Below are positions 37,801-50,749 of a DNA stretch of 64,000 nucleotides, one piece after another. This DNA is from Medicago truncatula (taxonomy: Eukaryota; Streptophyta; Magnoliopsida; Fabales; Fabaceae). Made by a program: the position numbers and the translations under genes. The stretch's first letter is position 1, and the number at the start of each line of letters is the position of its first letter. The stretch lies in contig NC_053049.1 in assembly GCF_003473485.1 (NCBI RefSeq), forward strand, positions 11,098,001 through 11,162,000, read 5' to 3'. Below the pieces are notes generated by a model. It had not been told where the DNA came from. It searched no databases and saw nothing but the letters and a program-made list of their open reading frames with translations.

Positions 37801-40123
37801 GTTGCCATTCTTCCCCTAAAAAACATAATTCCATATACAGCATACAAACGTAAAACAGATAGCGAGTCCATGGTTCAGAAAATCATATTTCCCATAAAAA
37901 GTAAACAACAATCACTAATTTGCATCTAGTCATCTACTAAATCAACATACTTTTATTGTATCTCCAATTGAGAAGGGCTTAGAAAACTGCATGGATAAAC
38001 CGCTGAACACATTGCCAAGTACGTCTCTGGCAGCAAAAGCAGTAGCAACTCCTGTATAAGATAAAATAAAATATAGAACAATGAAAATTTTCCATACCTT
38101 TTCTTATCAGCGGAAAAGTAAATAAGCAACAGGATAAAACTTTTATAAAAAATGAGCAAAACTCAGAGATCTTCACGTGTTAGTGTAAGACTCACAAGCT
38201 GGATCTTCACATGTCTTAGTCACCAATTGGAACACAAGAAAATACAGTGTGTTTTATTCCTTCATTTTTCTTATTACTGATATTATAACTTCTTTTACCG
38301 CTTTAGAACTATCTATCTCTTCGAAGATTGAGGCAGCATTTTCATGAAACCAAGTTATACAATATTTACTCTCAGCTCAAGACACTTTACGATCAAAGCA
38401 TGACCAGCACATTCTCATTAGATCCTTCTATAGGAAATACCGAATATTTCACAAAAATATACAATGCACCAAAGGATTATAAAACAACTTTAACTTAATT
38501 TGTCAGATTTGGTGCTCTTTAATATAAGCAAAGTAGAACTTGTCACACTAGATATCAGTTCCTACGATCTAATGGGTCAAGTGTCAACTTTCAACCAGAT
38601 TGATATACTTATAAGAAACTTTTATTTCTTAAAATCTACAATCTTGACAAAGAATTTCATGACCAAAGGTCTAGTAAAAGGAAAGATATTGACAATCATG
38701 ACCAAAGGTCTAGTAAAAGGAAAGATGCTAAGAACTCTTTTAAGAATGGAAAATCAAACTTGACAATATTTAATAAATCTAATACTTACCTCCTACACCA
38801 CCAACTGTTACAATAGATTGCACAGCCACACCACAAGCCTCAGCCAAAGCCATTATACCAATCACAAATAGACCAATAGATGAGATTTTGTCTAGAGCAA
38901 GCATTTTCTCCCTATCAAGTCCAAGTACGCTTTGACTAGTCAACGTCCGTGCAAAAACATTTGTTTTCCATCTATGCAAAAACCATACAAATGAAAGAAT
39001 CACTGCACCCCTCCAAGTGGGTACAAGATATTGCGATGCTATAGCTGTTGGAGCTACCATTGCAGCACTGCATTAAATCAAATCAACTGTCACACAATCG
39101 AAAGTGTGTTAAAAAAAATGATACATACAGGGTTTTAAATAAAGGTCTGCAACTGTAGGCCGCAGCATAACAATTTTTTCAAAGATTCTGATGAGACCAT
39201 AACTGTTACCGTTTAAAACCCTAAACACATACTACAAAAAGGAGATAAAAACATAACCAATAATATATTTAAATATGTAAATAACGCACTAACATTTGTG
39301 AGAATGCCAAGAAGGTAACCAAATATCGCACCGGGTCTTCCATAGCACCCCAAAAGCTTTTCTCATAAGGAACTGGCTCCCCTGACAAGCTTACTTGAAA
39401 CAGAGAAACCGGACTTTGCATTCCATATTTGTGAAATTTCCTCAAAATCCTCGGTAAGATGAACCAAGCTACTAGAGTAGCAGTTAAAGTACCACCAACC
39501 GGAACAACCACCATGTTAAGATAAGGATGTGAATCGAGAAATTGTTGAGCATATGGAGTAACACCGTCAGAACCTTCTTTAACCTTATCACCAGCATATG
39601 AAACTGCCTCAACAACACTCTTCCATGTATCTTTCATCCTATCAACCAAATCACCCGAAACAAACGAATCACCACCACCCCCACCCTTCACATCACTCAC
39701 ACCAGTCCCAACACCCACTTCTGTTTCACCATTCTTACTTCCTTCCCCTCCCAGACCCGATGAATACATTCGGGAACTCAACCCATTGGTCATCATCGAA
39801 TTCGAAGCAAAGGGAATATTAACAACACTGAAACATACCCTAGGTGAACTAAACCCTTGGGTTTCAAATGCAGCATTGAATTTGAAACCCCTATGACCTG
39901 ATAAAGAACCCAAATTTCTAAACTCAGTCTCAGCAAACATCTTAGGTGACTTAAACCCATTTTTTGAATAACCACGGCTCGAGAAATCAGTACAAAAACT
40001 TGAAATTCTTGCAAGATTCAATGACCCATTAGGGTTAGAGTGATAATTTTGGACATTGAAATTGGAAAAACCCTTGATTGAACTATGAAGAGACTTTACA
40101 TGAGAAAACCTAATAGCAGACAT
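34873..40123 (-). CDS. MSL1: MSL1-like mitochondrial mechanosensitive channel
   Basis: Six exons on the minus strand: 39294-40123, 38790-39067, 37951-38051, 37318-37425, 36021-36242 and 34873-34980, all GT-AG and in frame, 548 aa. The N-terminus (MSAIRFSHVKSLHSSIKGF) is Arg/Ser/Lys-rich without acids, as in mitochondrial targeting peptides. Hydrophobic segments follow at LVAWFILPRIL and in exon 2. The MscS pore helix region is seen as GGVGGVATAFAARDVLGNVF, then the beta domain (FSIGDTIKAGSIEGQVVEIG, LLSPEKFPIIVPNSFF). This matches Arabidopsis MSL1 of the mitochondrial inner membrane, which helps relieve membrane potential and redox stress. A 5'-UTR intron (40195-40338) is inferred. Exons 5-6 also exist as a dead copy A. 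Complete and intact. Confidence 0.94.
38653..38727. repeat. Tandem duplication in MSL1 intron 2
   Basis: TCATGACCAAAGGTCTAGTA followed by AAAGGAAAGAT occurs twice, about 42 bp apart, almost identical. This suggests a recent local duplication. Intronic. Confidence 0.8.
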
Positions 40124-40194
40124 TGTTAAACAAACTAAGAGCTTAGAAATTGAAAGAATACAGTAATGACATTGTTTGGAATCAACGGTTCAAT

Positions 40195-40338
40195 CTGCAA
40201 ATTGAAGAACACTAATCAGTAATTATAATGTAATAATAAAGTTAGATTAATTAAATTTGAAGGTTTAAGAATTAAAAAGCTTGGAATAATTGAATAAGAT
40301 GATGAACCCTAAGTATGTATGAAAAAAAGAGATCGTAC
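40195..40338 (-). other. MSL1 5'-UTR intron
   Basis: On the minus strand the donor ACG|GTACGATC and acceptor TTTGCAG|ATTG lie 72 nt upstream of the start codon, in a T-rich stretch. Inferred from splice signals only. Confidence 0.5.
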
Positions 40339-42474
40339 CGTGAAGACGAAAATGAGGAATGTTCTTTTCTTTGAAGAAGGACTCTCCTTTTACAATATTT
40401 GTTTTCTTGTGAAGTAAGACAGAGAGCAGCAGAAAAAATCTTCAATATATAAGGAAGAAAAAGAAACATAGTTTTGTGTTTTTTAAGGTAAAATTTTCTT
40501 TTGTTTTAGGCTTTTAGCATTTGAAAGTTACGATTTGTCAATTATAAATTTTACCAATTACTCTTATCTTTCTCAATAAAATTAATTAATATTGTCTATT
40601 TGAAAAACAAAGTTTTATTTTTTTATTTTTAAACAAAGCTTGTTTCTTATTATCTTCAAATTTAAACAAAATTTTGTTATAAATATCAGTTTTAAGAAGA
40701 GTTAAAATTCTATAAATAAGATAAGTAACAATTGTTAAAAATTTCAAGTGCAAAAGTAAATGAACAAATTTTAGAGAAGAAAAATATAAGACTTCATGAA
40801 TGTTTAAAAGGAAGAAAAAGTGGAAGACTATGTTTAAAGGAGTTGAAAGAAAGTTAATTTTTTTCTTAACTTTTGATTAATGTGAGGTTGGAATAATTTT
40901 TATATTGATTTAAAATAATTAAAAAGATGTGCACAATATTTAAAAAATTGACAATTGTTTGTTATGAGTGAGAGAGAGTGCGCATAAAAAAATGAATTTG
41001 TTGGAGAAAAAGATAGTAACTGACAATTGTTTGTTATAAGAGAAAGATAACATGTTAAATTTATTAAAAAGATAAAATGTATGAAAAAAATAAGAATTTA
41101 TTGGTGGATTAAAATGAGGATATAATAGGATGAAAACATACAAATATAGATATAGCTAATTTTCTAAAAAGACACTAACAAAGGAGTATAAATTTTTTCA
41201 TAAATTATGACAATAAGAAAATTTAGTCATAAATTTTTTAAACTATAAACAAATTCCTCAAATTGAAGTATGGTAGGATATCTCTTATGGGTGATTTTTG
41301 GGTGGTATTTGAAAATAAACAAATTTGTCAGGTCATTTTGGGGGATGATTCTTGGGTAGTTCTTGAAAATGAAATATATTTATATTTTGGAAAATATTTA
41401 TAGGATACAAAATTTAAATATAGGAAAAAATTGAAAAATCTTTTACATTTTTTGCAAAAGTATTTTTCAGAGAATGAAAAACATAGAGGAATATAATAAT
41501 TAAGTGTTTTTCAAACAATCTTAAACGTTGATATCGACGCCGAATCCAATTAAGCATTTGACAACGTGGATTCACCAGGGGAGAGAAGAGACATGAAGAG
41601 GAGTGTGATTATCGTAATATATATGACGTATGGTGGTAGGATTAGAGATTTATAGTTTCTGTTGACGTGGTTTTAAGGGAGGATGGTGGAATTGAGGAAT
41701 AACCAATTGTGATATGTTGTGGTAGACATAGTTGACATTTGTTTCAATGGATTAGTGGTAAAGAGTCGAGGAAAAAAGAGGTGAAGATGGGGAGGAGCCC
41801 GGAATTTGAAATTGGAAATCGAAATTGCAATTAACCGAACTTGAAAATCTGAACGGAACAAATCGATGGGGAGAGAGCGGGGGGACTTATGGGAGCGAGA
41901 AAATGGTGGTGAACATAAAGGAAAGAAAAGAAAAGAAATACATGATAATTTTTTCGTGGTGGTCGGGATTTGAACCCCAGACTTTGCAAAGTACTATGAT
42001 ATGATATGATAAATTTTTCTCTTGATTCATTATTATCAATTAATAAATCATTCATCATCAAATGACACTGATCTGAATGATTTTTTGAAGTTGTTTCTTT
42101 CCAAACTCTATAGTCATGGACCACGTTTATCAACTCTTTGTTCTATTGATTCACATTCAGTTCCTCTATAGACATGAATGGTTCCATCACGTAAATAAGA
42201 AAGATTATGACCGATATGGGCATTAAAAAATCAGCACACGATAAAAATACGTAGCCTTAAACAACTTTGTCATTAGAGCATAAGGTTGAGTAATGAATTA
42301 TCAACCTTGTTTTCTATGTATGGAACTGATACAAGTTCTTAAAAGCCATACTACCAAATTTCTTCGACATAGATAGTTTATCCCCGATTGAAATATTCAA
42401 TGCCTTTTTGAAAGACTAACTTCTGAATTTAAAAATATTTAACTTTAGTTAAATTTTGAATCCCAATTATTTCA

Positions 42475-42794
42475 GGGTTAAATATGTTCTTCGTTCCTAC
42501 ATTTTGAATGAACTTTGAAAAATAATCTTGATTATTTTAGAGATTTTAAAAACATTTATTGAAATGTAAGAACTATTTTTCAAAGTCACATAAAATGTAT
42601 GGACCAAAAACATATTTAACTTAAAATAATTGGGATCCACTAACTGTCACATCAACATTTCGTTAGATAATTAACAGCAGAACTAATTTTAATAACAGAG
42701 CTAAAAATATGAGGATTTTAAAAATATTTAACGAAATGTAATGATTATTCTTTAAAGGAGCGAAAAATCTAAGAACTAAAAACATACTTAACCC
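42475..42794. mobile_element. 320-bp TIR element (GGGTTAAATATGTT ends)
   Basis: Left end GGGTTAAATATGTTCTTCG, right end ACTAAAAACATACTTAACCC: inverted repeats of about 25 bp with few mismatches. This terminus is common in legume genomes. No convincing TSD. A right-end fragment of a related element lies at about 50490-50545. Confidence 0.7.
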
Positions 42795-42987
42795 TAATAT
42801 GATTACCTTTTGAAAAAATAATTTGGTTTCGATCCATAACCTAATGGAAAGCCGAGTCAAACATGTGAGTAAAATTAAATAACTAAAGGTTTTAATTGTA
42901 ATTTTTGTCCCTCGATTTTAGCAAAACCATAATTTTGGTTCCCGCACTTCTAACGGTGCAATTTCAATCTCCCATTTTAAAATAGAT

Positions 42988-43166
42988 AAATGATATTTGT
43001 ACAACCATTTTACTATAATTTTTTGACAACTTTTTCTCTCACACTCACATGTTGTTTTTATCCCCTCTCTTTCCTTTTCTCTCTCTATTATTTTTTAACC
43101 AATCAAAAAAGAGAAAAACAAAGTTGTCACCAAAATTGTCATTAAATGGATGTACAAATATCATTG
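42988..43166. mobile_element. MITE with AATGATATTTGTACAACCAT ends
   Basis: Left AATGATATTTGTACAACCAT and right ATGGATGTACAAATATCATT are inverted with one mismatch, extended inward by GACAACTTT / AAAGTTGTC. About 179 bp. A right-end piece of the same family occurs at 50548-50605. Confidence 0.75.
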
Positions 43167-43369
43167 CTCTTTAAAATATTTGATTGATTAAATCATGACA
43201 TTTAATATAGAGATTTTAAAATTATGGTTGTAAATTTCGAAAACTGATTAACTAAAATTACATTATTATTTCACAATTTAAGTCATTAAATTGTTTGACC
43301 CGTCCTTTGAAAAAATTGTTTGGCCCATATAATTTCAAAGACCAAGATGCTGATTTTAATCTATTTTTG

Positions 43370-43372
<3 letters not shown>

Positions 43373-43425
<53 letters not shown>
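43373..43425. repeat. (TA) microsatellite, 53 bp
   Basis: An uninterrupted TA dinucleotide run. Likely length-variable. Confidence 0.9.
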
Positions 43426-43427
<2 letters not shown>

Positions 43428-43858
43428 TTATTTAAAATACAGTGTCATTAGATTTTTCAGTTTTCTGTATTTCTATTTTTTATTCAATCTACTTTTTATT
43501 TTGCTAAAAAAACAATATAATTAGATTTGCCAACTTGCCTTTGAGACTACATCCTATTCAAAATATTACCTAAACAATTCTTTTTTCCTTGGAGGTCAGA
43601 GTGTAACTAACTTATATCGGCTTAAATGCATTTTTGGTATTCATATTGGGTCAAGCTAGAATTTTGATCTCCTCACTTTCAACTGTCCAGTTTTGATCTC
43701 CTGCTTCATAAATTTTGATCAACTTATAATTTTGATCATTCAATTTGATCATGTGGCAATAAATTAATTATTCACTCACGTCTTTGTATCATTTCAATCT
43801 ATCTTTTTTTTGGTTGACTTTCTATGTTTGATTACAACTCAATTTAACGTGTTAAGAT

Positions 43859-44023
43859 TCTTTCCATTTATAACTTTTTCTATTTGTTGCAATTTAGAGA
43901 GAGATAGACAAAAATAATAATGATGGTGGGATCCACTTAATGATAGGACCCACCACTTATTTTTTTTTTTTTGTCTATCACTCTCCAAATTGCAACAAAT
44001 TGAAAAATTTATAAATGGAGAAG
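43859..44023. repeat. Foldback inverted repeat with arms of about 55 bp
   Basis: Left arm includes CCATTTATAACTTTTTCTAT, TTGTTGCAATTTAGAGAGAG and ATAGACAAAA. Right arm is its near-perfect reverse complement (TTTTGTCTATCACTCTCC, AATTGCAACAAATTG, AAATTTATAAATGG). The roughly 57-bp middle has its own palindrome (GGTGGGATCC ... GGACCCACC). A transcript would form a long hairpin. Could be a foldback MITE or a small-RNA source. Confidence 0.75.
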
Positions 44024-44832
44024 ATATTTACTCATTTTGTTTTAATACGCCAGAGATTAAACAAAATTCATTGATTTTTCATTAATTTAATAGATGTTTT
44101 GGAAATAAATATTTTCACATATAAACTAAATCCATAATTTTTTATAATTTTCTCATATTTACAATTTGTATCACTCAAATATTCATTTACTAATCCAAAT
44201 TTATTGGATGTAAAGAAAAAAATTTCTCCCTAAAGACTTGATTGGATGTGTGTTTAGAAACTACAATAAAAGCTAAAATTGAGGCGAAAAATCACGTTTA
44301 TATTAAAGCTATAAATACAATATTCTGAATTTTAAGATGGAAAGTACTCCAATTGTACTACCACGTCAAGAAAACGCGTAATCAAAATAAACCAAATCTA
44401 ACGGTTCTACAATTGTTACGATGCTACACCTCTATTAACAAACAATAACACTTACTCCTTCAGAAATGAAATATAAATCAACATGTTAGTTGAAAAGTTG
44501 ATATATACGGACTAAATTTTAACTACTTATATTATGCATTGACTTTTTAACTATCTATTTTATTTATATTTTATTTGGAAGGGTATATCTCTTTTATGTA
44601 TTTCTCATTTGCTAAAAACATATTTGTTTTTCATTTTTTTCTTATATTTGTAATTATACATTTTTATAACAAAAAACCCGAAAGAATCCACACAAGGTAA
44701 TTACTAGTTCGACAATTTTCTTGTTACTTTCAAACCACTTTCTCGTATCCCATGTTCCCTTATTCGGTGGGTTTCTCTATTCAAACCTTCAAACTTTCCC
44801 AAATCTAAAACAATACCCTTTTCTTCTAAACC

Positions 44833-47800
44833 ATGAAAAACCATTTCAAAGACCCAGATCACAACTCTTCCATCACTTTCTCAAAGCTCATCACTTTCTT
44901 CTTCCTCTTAATCACAATCTCTTACCTTTTTTATTCTCTTAGATTTGTTACTCATAACTATGATTGTGATAATATCCAAAACCAAAAACCCATCATTCAT
45001 AGCCACACAAATTTACCAACACAAAAACCATTTGAAGATGAAGAAAAAAAACAAACAAAAACAAACATTTCCCATATAGTTTTTGGAATAGGTGCATCAG
45101 CAAAACTATGGAAAAAGAGAAAAGAATACATCAAACTTTGGTGGAAACCAAATCAAATGCGTGGCATTGTTTGGTTAGAACAAAAAGTGAAAATTGATTC
45201 TAATGATGAAGATCTTTTACCACTTTTGAAGATCTCAGAAGATACATCAAAATTCAAGTACAAAAACTCAAAGGGTCATAGGTCAGCTATAAGGATTTCA
45301 AGGATAGTGTCAGAAACTGTACGCCTTGGAATGGAAAATGTGAGGTGGTTTGTGATGGGTGATGATGATACATTTTTTGTTGCTGAGAATTTGGTTAATG
45401 TTTTGAAGAAATATGATCATAATCAATTTTATTACATTGGTAGTAATTCAGAGAGTCATTTGCAGAATATTTATTTTTCTTATAATATGGCTTATGGTGG
45501 TGGTGGATTTGCTATAAGTTATCCTTTGGCTGTTGCTTTGGAGAAAATGCAAGATAGGTGTATTCAAAGGTATCCTGGTTTGTATGGTTCTGATGATAGG
45601 ATTCAAGCTTGTATGGCTGAGCTTGGTATTCCACTTACCAAGGAGAAAGGGTTTCATCAGGTTAGTCGGTTACTCTGTTCCTTTTTACTTGTCGCTTATG
45701 TAGAAACTTTTGTTTTAGGTCTGTCTCTGAACTTAGCTTAATTAGTATGAACATTGTATAATATATATAAGGACGAGAGTTCAAACTTTAGAGACCTCAC
45801 TTATTCATCTTATAAAGTATATTAACTTGTCACTAGCTAGGCTAGGTTATTACTTAACATAAAAATAATAATGTAGGATAAGATAATAGTGGAGAAAGCA
45901 TAATACAATCAATTAATCAAGTAATTTTCATTTTGTTTTAGATATTATTTGGCTAAGTCATGAGTGGATTGGAAATTTAATTAACGGGAGATTTGGAAAA
46001 TTGAATTCAATGAGAAGAAAAAGGAAAGTGGTGATTTTTTTTATTATATCATTGACTATAAATAAAATACTCCAGGTTCAGGAAAGAAAAATTAGGTTCA
46101 GTTCCCTTAAAAAGAATCAGGTTTAGTTTTTTGTTGACAGAATTAGCTTGACTTTGTTTTTGACTATAGGTTGACTGTAAATAACTTAACTTAATGTACA
46201 AAGTTACTACAAGTTTTACCTTTTATTACTTTAATAAACTTGTTAGATAAATAAAAATCATTAATTAAGTAGTAGTAATTTTTTATTATTTGAAAAAAAC
46301 TGCTTGAGATTTTTCGTATTTATTTATTTTTTTGTTGGGTTTTCATATTTATTTATATAAATATTTTACCGGTATATTTGAATTTGTTTTCTCATTATTG
46401 CCACAAGAAAAATAAGAGGGTCATTTGTGTTTTTGCAAATAAAAAGAATTTTATTTTATAAATTATACTAACTAGCATAAGCCATGCCTATTGGAAAAAC
46501 TTGTGAAGAATTTTTATGTATTTATCTATGCAATGAACTTTCCTAGAATAATCTCCGGGACGTGGAGAAATTTGAGAGGCAGATATAATATACTGTATTG
46601 TTAATTGTTTAATATAAAAAATATAATACTGGTAAAAAATGTGCTACTTGTTCAATGGATACACAAAGATGCAAAAAATAGAAAAAGTCACTACCGTTAG
46701 ATTTAGCAATAGCAGAAGAAGACAAACCAGTAGATGCTAGATGTTAGATAGGTAACATTAAATGAATGAAAGGTTTTCTTTTAGATGACCTTAGAAGAAA
46801 AGGGTCAAATAATTATTTCTGATAAAATGTATGGCCTAGATCATTTAATGCTATTTACTGATACAGTTGAATTTTTAAGCCATAATATCGACAGAAAATG
46901 TGCAAGTTTGACCATAACTTCAAATTCTTTAGGTATTTTGTGCAGTCAAAAATATCTCATTCCCATTTTGTGGTGAGTAGTCACTCTTTGGCTATAAGCA
47001 CATATACGGACATCAGACATGACACGAACACTGGCACGTCGATACAGCTGATAATTTGAAAAAATTACATCCGAGGAATGTCCGTGATTCAATAGTGCAA
47101 TGCATAATAACTTAGATTAGATTAGATCCTATAAGTTACACTTCGCTATTTTGTTAATTGAAGGTGCTGTTCATGAAGGACATATACTAAAAGTCAAGGA
47201 CTCCCACAACTACGGTTGCTCTTAAGATTCTCATTTATCATTTATACATTGTTTTCTTTCTTTAAAAACAAAGAAGCTTCATTTTGTGGTGAACATCTAA
47301 AAATAGTACTAGCATATACGTGTCACTCTGCTAATTTTCATGTGCATCGAGATTGATGTAGTTGAACCGACACCACTCAAATTATGAACGAGGAGACAAA
47401 TTTAATATTAGCACCACTTACTCACACTATAAAGCACGTCATAGTCCCACCATGAATATCTATGCCACAATTAGCTTCATGATTGGTTAACTCTTGTCAA
47501 TTGTCGGTCATTATAATACTATGACCTTTTGTTCATCTTCCAATTCACCTAAAAGGTTTATTATTTCGTCCTAAATTATATGTTGATTAGAGAAAAAAAA
47601 TTGTCTCAAATTATAAGTCGTTATACAATATCAATAAAATATTAATATTATTCTCATACCATTGATGAAGGTTAATTTTGTAAAATAACTAATAATTTCT
47701 CTTTTCAATACAAAATTAATTACATTTTTTAATTTAAACGAGATGATCAAATCGACTTATAATTTGAGACGGAGACGGAGAAAGTACTAATATTGTCTAC

Positions 47801-48852
47801 TTTAATCAAGTTGTCACATACCATTACAAACGCGTTGTGAATCTAGATCCAACATATGATTACTTTGTTTTTCTCATGTTCATTGGTTTAGTTGGTTTAA
47901 CAGCACATTTTCAAGTTTAGTCATTATCTATATTATTAAACTTCCGCATAATTTGACAATGGTTGGTTGGTTTGACAGCACATTTTCTACTTTACTCATT
48001 ATACATTATTAAACTTGTTCATAATTTGACATTTGTTTGTTATGTTTTGTGTTGAATTTTGCTAGTTTGATGTGTATGGAAATCTCTTTGGGCTTCTAGC
48101 AGCCCATCCTGTGACACCATTGGTATCCCTCCATCATTTGGACGTAGTCGAGCCCATCTTTCCGAATGTTAGCCGGGTCCAAGCCCTAAAGCGGCTTACA
48201 GCACCCATGAATTTGGACCCGGCCGGACTCATCCAACAATCCATTTGCTATGACAAAACACGGACTTGGACCATATCTGTGTCATGGGGCTATGCGGTTC
48301 AAATATATCGGGGAATTTTCTCTGCCCGGGAGATGGAGATGCCTGCAAGGACCTTCCTAAATTGGTACAAGCGAGCCGATTATACTGCCTATCCATTCAA
48401 CACACGCCCTGTCAGCCGAAATGTTTGTCAGAAGCCATTTGTTTATTACTTGTCTAATGCAGTATATGACAAGGATACAGATGAGACTGCAAGTCGATAT
48501 GTACGGGTTCAATCAAATCCGGATTGCAAGTGGAAAATGGAGGATCCGAGTCAAATCAAATTGATAGTGGTTTATAAAAAAACCAACCCAAATTTATGGG
48601 ACAAGGTATTTTCAAATTACTCTAATTCAAAAACCTAAATGTTGTCACTTTCTTTTGTTTGTGTGTGCGCGTGCGCGCTTTATTTGACATAAATTTTAAT
48701 GAAAGTGAGAGTTGGCAACTGAAATTGATATGGTTTTGTGTTTTGAGCAGTCTCCAAGAAGAAATTGTTGCAGGATTCAAGATTCAAAGAGGAAGGGAAC
48801 TATGGTGATTGATGTGGGGGAATGTAGAGAGGATGAAGCTGTTGAATTGTAG
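44833..48852 (+). CDS. DUF604 Fringe-like glycosyltransferase
   Basis: Three exons: 44833-45660, 48066-48605 and 48751-48852, GT-AG and in phase, 489 aa. A single hydrophobic segment (ITFFFLLITISYLFYSL, about residues 20-36) near the N-terminus marks a type II Golgi-type membrane protein. A Fringe-like beta-1,3-glycosyltransferase domain follows: HIVFGIGASAKLW, LWWKPNQMRG, WFVMGDDDTFF with the metal-binding DDD at 177-179, and AYGGGGFAISYPLA. The C-terminal part (LHHLDVVEPIFP, SICYDKTRTWTISVSWGYAV) is the DUF604 signature. The plant substrate is not established for this family. The antisense frame is a shadow. Intron 1 (2.4 kb) holds SINE and Stowaway-like relics. The protein looks complete. 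Confidence 0.93.
45722..45870 (+). mobile_element. Degraded SINE in DUF604 intron 1
   Basis: A-box-like GAACTTAGCTTAATTAGTA, then AACATTGTATAATATATATA, degenerate B-box GAGTTCAAACT, body ACCTCACTTATTCATCTTAT and tail CACTAGCTAGGCTAGGTTA. Same order as the copy at 51186-51312. Confidence 0.6.
47560..47789. mobile_element. Stowaway-like MITE relic in DUF604 intron 1
   Basis: The right end reads TTTGAGACGGAGACGGAGAA followed by AGTAC, close to a Stowaway terminus. The left end (TATTATTTCGTCCTAAATTA) is its degenerate complement, and ATAAGTCG / CGACTTAT pair internally. Confidence 0.5.
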
Positions 48853-48859
48853 ACTTCTT

Positions 48860-49525
48860 AACAAAAATTTTTGGTAAATTTTTTGGCCGCAAATGAAGTC
48901 AAGGATGAGTGCTAGAAGTCCAAATTACTTGACTTTCTGCTTTGGAAAAAAGTGTAATTGTTTTGACCGAAGTTCATAATTTTAGGAGGATCTTATACTT
49001 ATACTAATACTGCATATAGATTGTCTAACAATGAAGAATGAGATTCAAAATTTTACAATTCAAAATTATTAGACCAACTACCATTTTTGATTTTTCAATA
49101 TTTATCAGCTGCCTAATGGTTAGGAACAAGTGGGTGTTGAACGATATAAACAAAATAAAACCATCAATTGGGGCACAGGTTACAACATTTTGGAATTGGT
49201 ATGGGTTGTGCCAAATTAAGTGGACATGAACCCACATCTTAAAAAAATTAGCACGACAAATAATATGAAAATAACTTATAACAATTTTTGTTTAAAAATA
49301 GTTTATATTTTTTCATTTAATATTTGTATGATATATTCATTTTTTTCTCTATTTTTTTATGACCTTGTAGGTAACATGACTTTCTATCATGATATGTAAC
49401 ATGACTTTTATATGTAACATGACCTTTTATTTTATCATGAAAGAATCAATGTTAGTATGTTTATTTTTAATTTGTCGGTATTATTGATTTAATAATTCAG
49501 TTTAGTTAGTTTTAACTTCTGAAGT
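48860..49525. other. DUF604 3' flank
   Basis: 3' UTR and AT-rich spacer. Short repeats of AACATGACTTT(T/C)TAT near 49375-49440. No gene seen. Confidence 0.5.
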
Positions 49526-50010
49526 GTAGCTTTTGATGTGTAGCTTCTGATGTCTTCAGAAGGAGTCTAGTAACAAACTTTGGTTAGCGTGTTAATCAAG
49601 GTAGTTAGTTTGTTAGAGGAGTTTGTTACAACGTTCAGTTGTATATATACTCACTCATGTGTTGTAAATATATGACAATTCATTCAATAAAATTACACAA
49701 GTCTTTTACTCATATCTATTTTTTCTCTCAAAACCATAGAAACCCATCATCTCAATTCCATCTTCTTCAATTGAACACAGTTTTAAGTGTTGGTTTCATT
49801 CTAATTTCATACATTGTTCCATCAAATTGGTATAACAGAGCCTAGTTCGTTCATTGTTGTTAGAGAATTCGTGAAGAATGACAACTGATAACAACAATAT
49901 TCCTGCGCATCTACCAATCTTTGAAGGCAAGAACTTTGATCAATGGATCGTGAAGATGAAAGTGATCTTCAGGTTCCAGGATGTACTTGAAGTTGTGAAA
50001 TGAAGGGATA
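49526..50010 (+). mobile_element. Ty1/Copia 5' end relic: LTR tail, primer binding site and gag start
   Basis: An LTR-like region with a TATA stretch (TTGTATATATACTC, about 49640) and AATAAAAT (49687) ends near CCATCA (about 49823). It is followed by TTGGTATAACAGAGCC, a primer binding site complementary to initiator tRNA-Met with one inserted base. An ATG at 49878 opens TTDNNNIPAHLPIFEGKNFD then QWIVKMKVIF, the start of Copia gag, ending at a stop after about 40 codons. The sequence then changes to unrelated DNA, so only the left end survives. Confidence 0.75.
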
Positions 50011-50249
50011 CCAGCACTGACAGCGAATGCAACTTGAAGTTGGTTTGCTTTAGTATTTGGTTCGTGGTTGGTTGGGGTTCTCTTCGGTAGACCCTCACAA
50101 TATTTCATACAATTTCGATCATTATGCTATGTCAACATGGGGTTCGAAAGCGGTGCGATCTTTTTTGCACTTAATTTGCTTTACCTGTGTGTGGGTCATC
50201 TAGTAAGAGCGAAATGACAAGGTTTTTAATCATAAGGAGTATTCGATGC

Positions 50250-50610
50250 CTTAGTTGTTTGATAAGGTTAAATATGAATTTTTAACCGTAAAAAAAATAA
50301 AAATTCATATTAAATTCATGTTTTGTTAAAAAATTCTAAATTTTTTTTGGAATGATTCTTATAATATTATGAATTTTTCTGGAAAATTGTATTAAGAAAT
50401 ATTAATTCTACATTAGTTTATTTTTAAGGAGGGATCAAAAGTGAAGATGGAAAATTTTTTAGGGACTAAAAGTTGAAGAAATTTTTTAGAGGGACTAAAA
50501 CGAAAAGTTGATATATTTATAGGGACCAAAAATATATTTAACCGTAAAAAAAAAATTGTCACAAAAGTTGTCACTAAATGGTTGTACAAATATCATTACT
50601 CATGTTGAAA
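50250..50610. repeat. Fragments of TIR elements
   Basis: GGTTAAATATGAATTTTTAA at 50268 and ATAGGGACCAAAAATATATTTAACC near 50519-50544 are opposite-looking ends of the GGTTAAATATG family. They are followed at once by GTTGTCACTAAATGGTTGTACAAATATCATT (split here: see 42988-43166), the right end of the other MITE family. Confidence 0.5.
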
Positions 50611-50749
50611 ACAACATGTTTGGTTAATATGGGGTTGAATAGATTTTTTTTATTAATTTGAAAACAATTTTCACTTAGATCTCAAAACCATAAAAACAGG
50701 TTTTATGGTTCATGTTTTTGTTTTTTAACGCTAACATAAAAGAACATTT

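Larger units (their letters stand above)
40480..44720. other. Intergenic region between MSL1 and the DUF604 gene
   Basis: About 4.2 kb without a supported gene. It contains MITE-like elements (42475-42794, 42988-43166), a TA microsatellite and a foldback, annotated separately. A degraded SINE head is at about 41945-41990 (minus). The stretch 41520-41930 is G/A-rich with an open frame at 41673-41861 (minus) that shows no recognisable family. Confidence 0.55.

Noticed and set aside
38653..38727. CRISPR-like or satellite array
   Set aside because: Only two units, no spacers; a simple tandem duplication in an intron.
46785..46976. 63-aa ORF in DUF604 intron 1
   Set aside because: Inside a well supported intron; no family resemblance.
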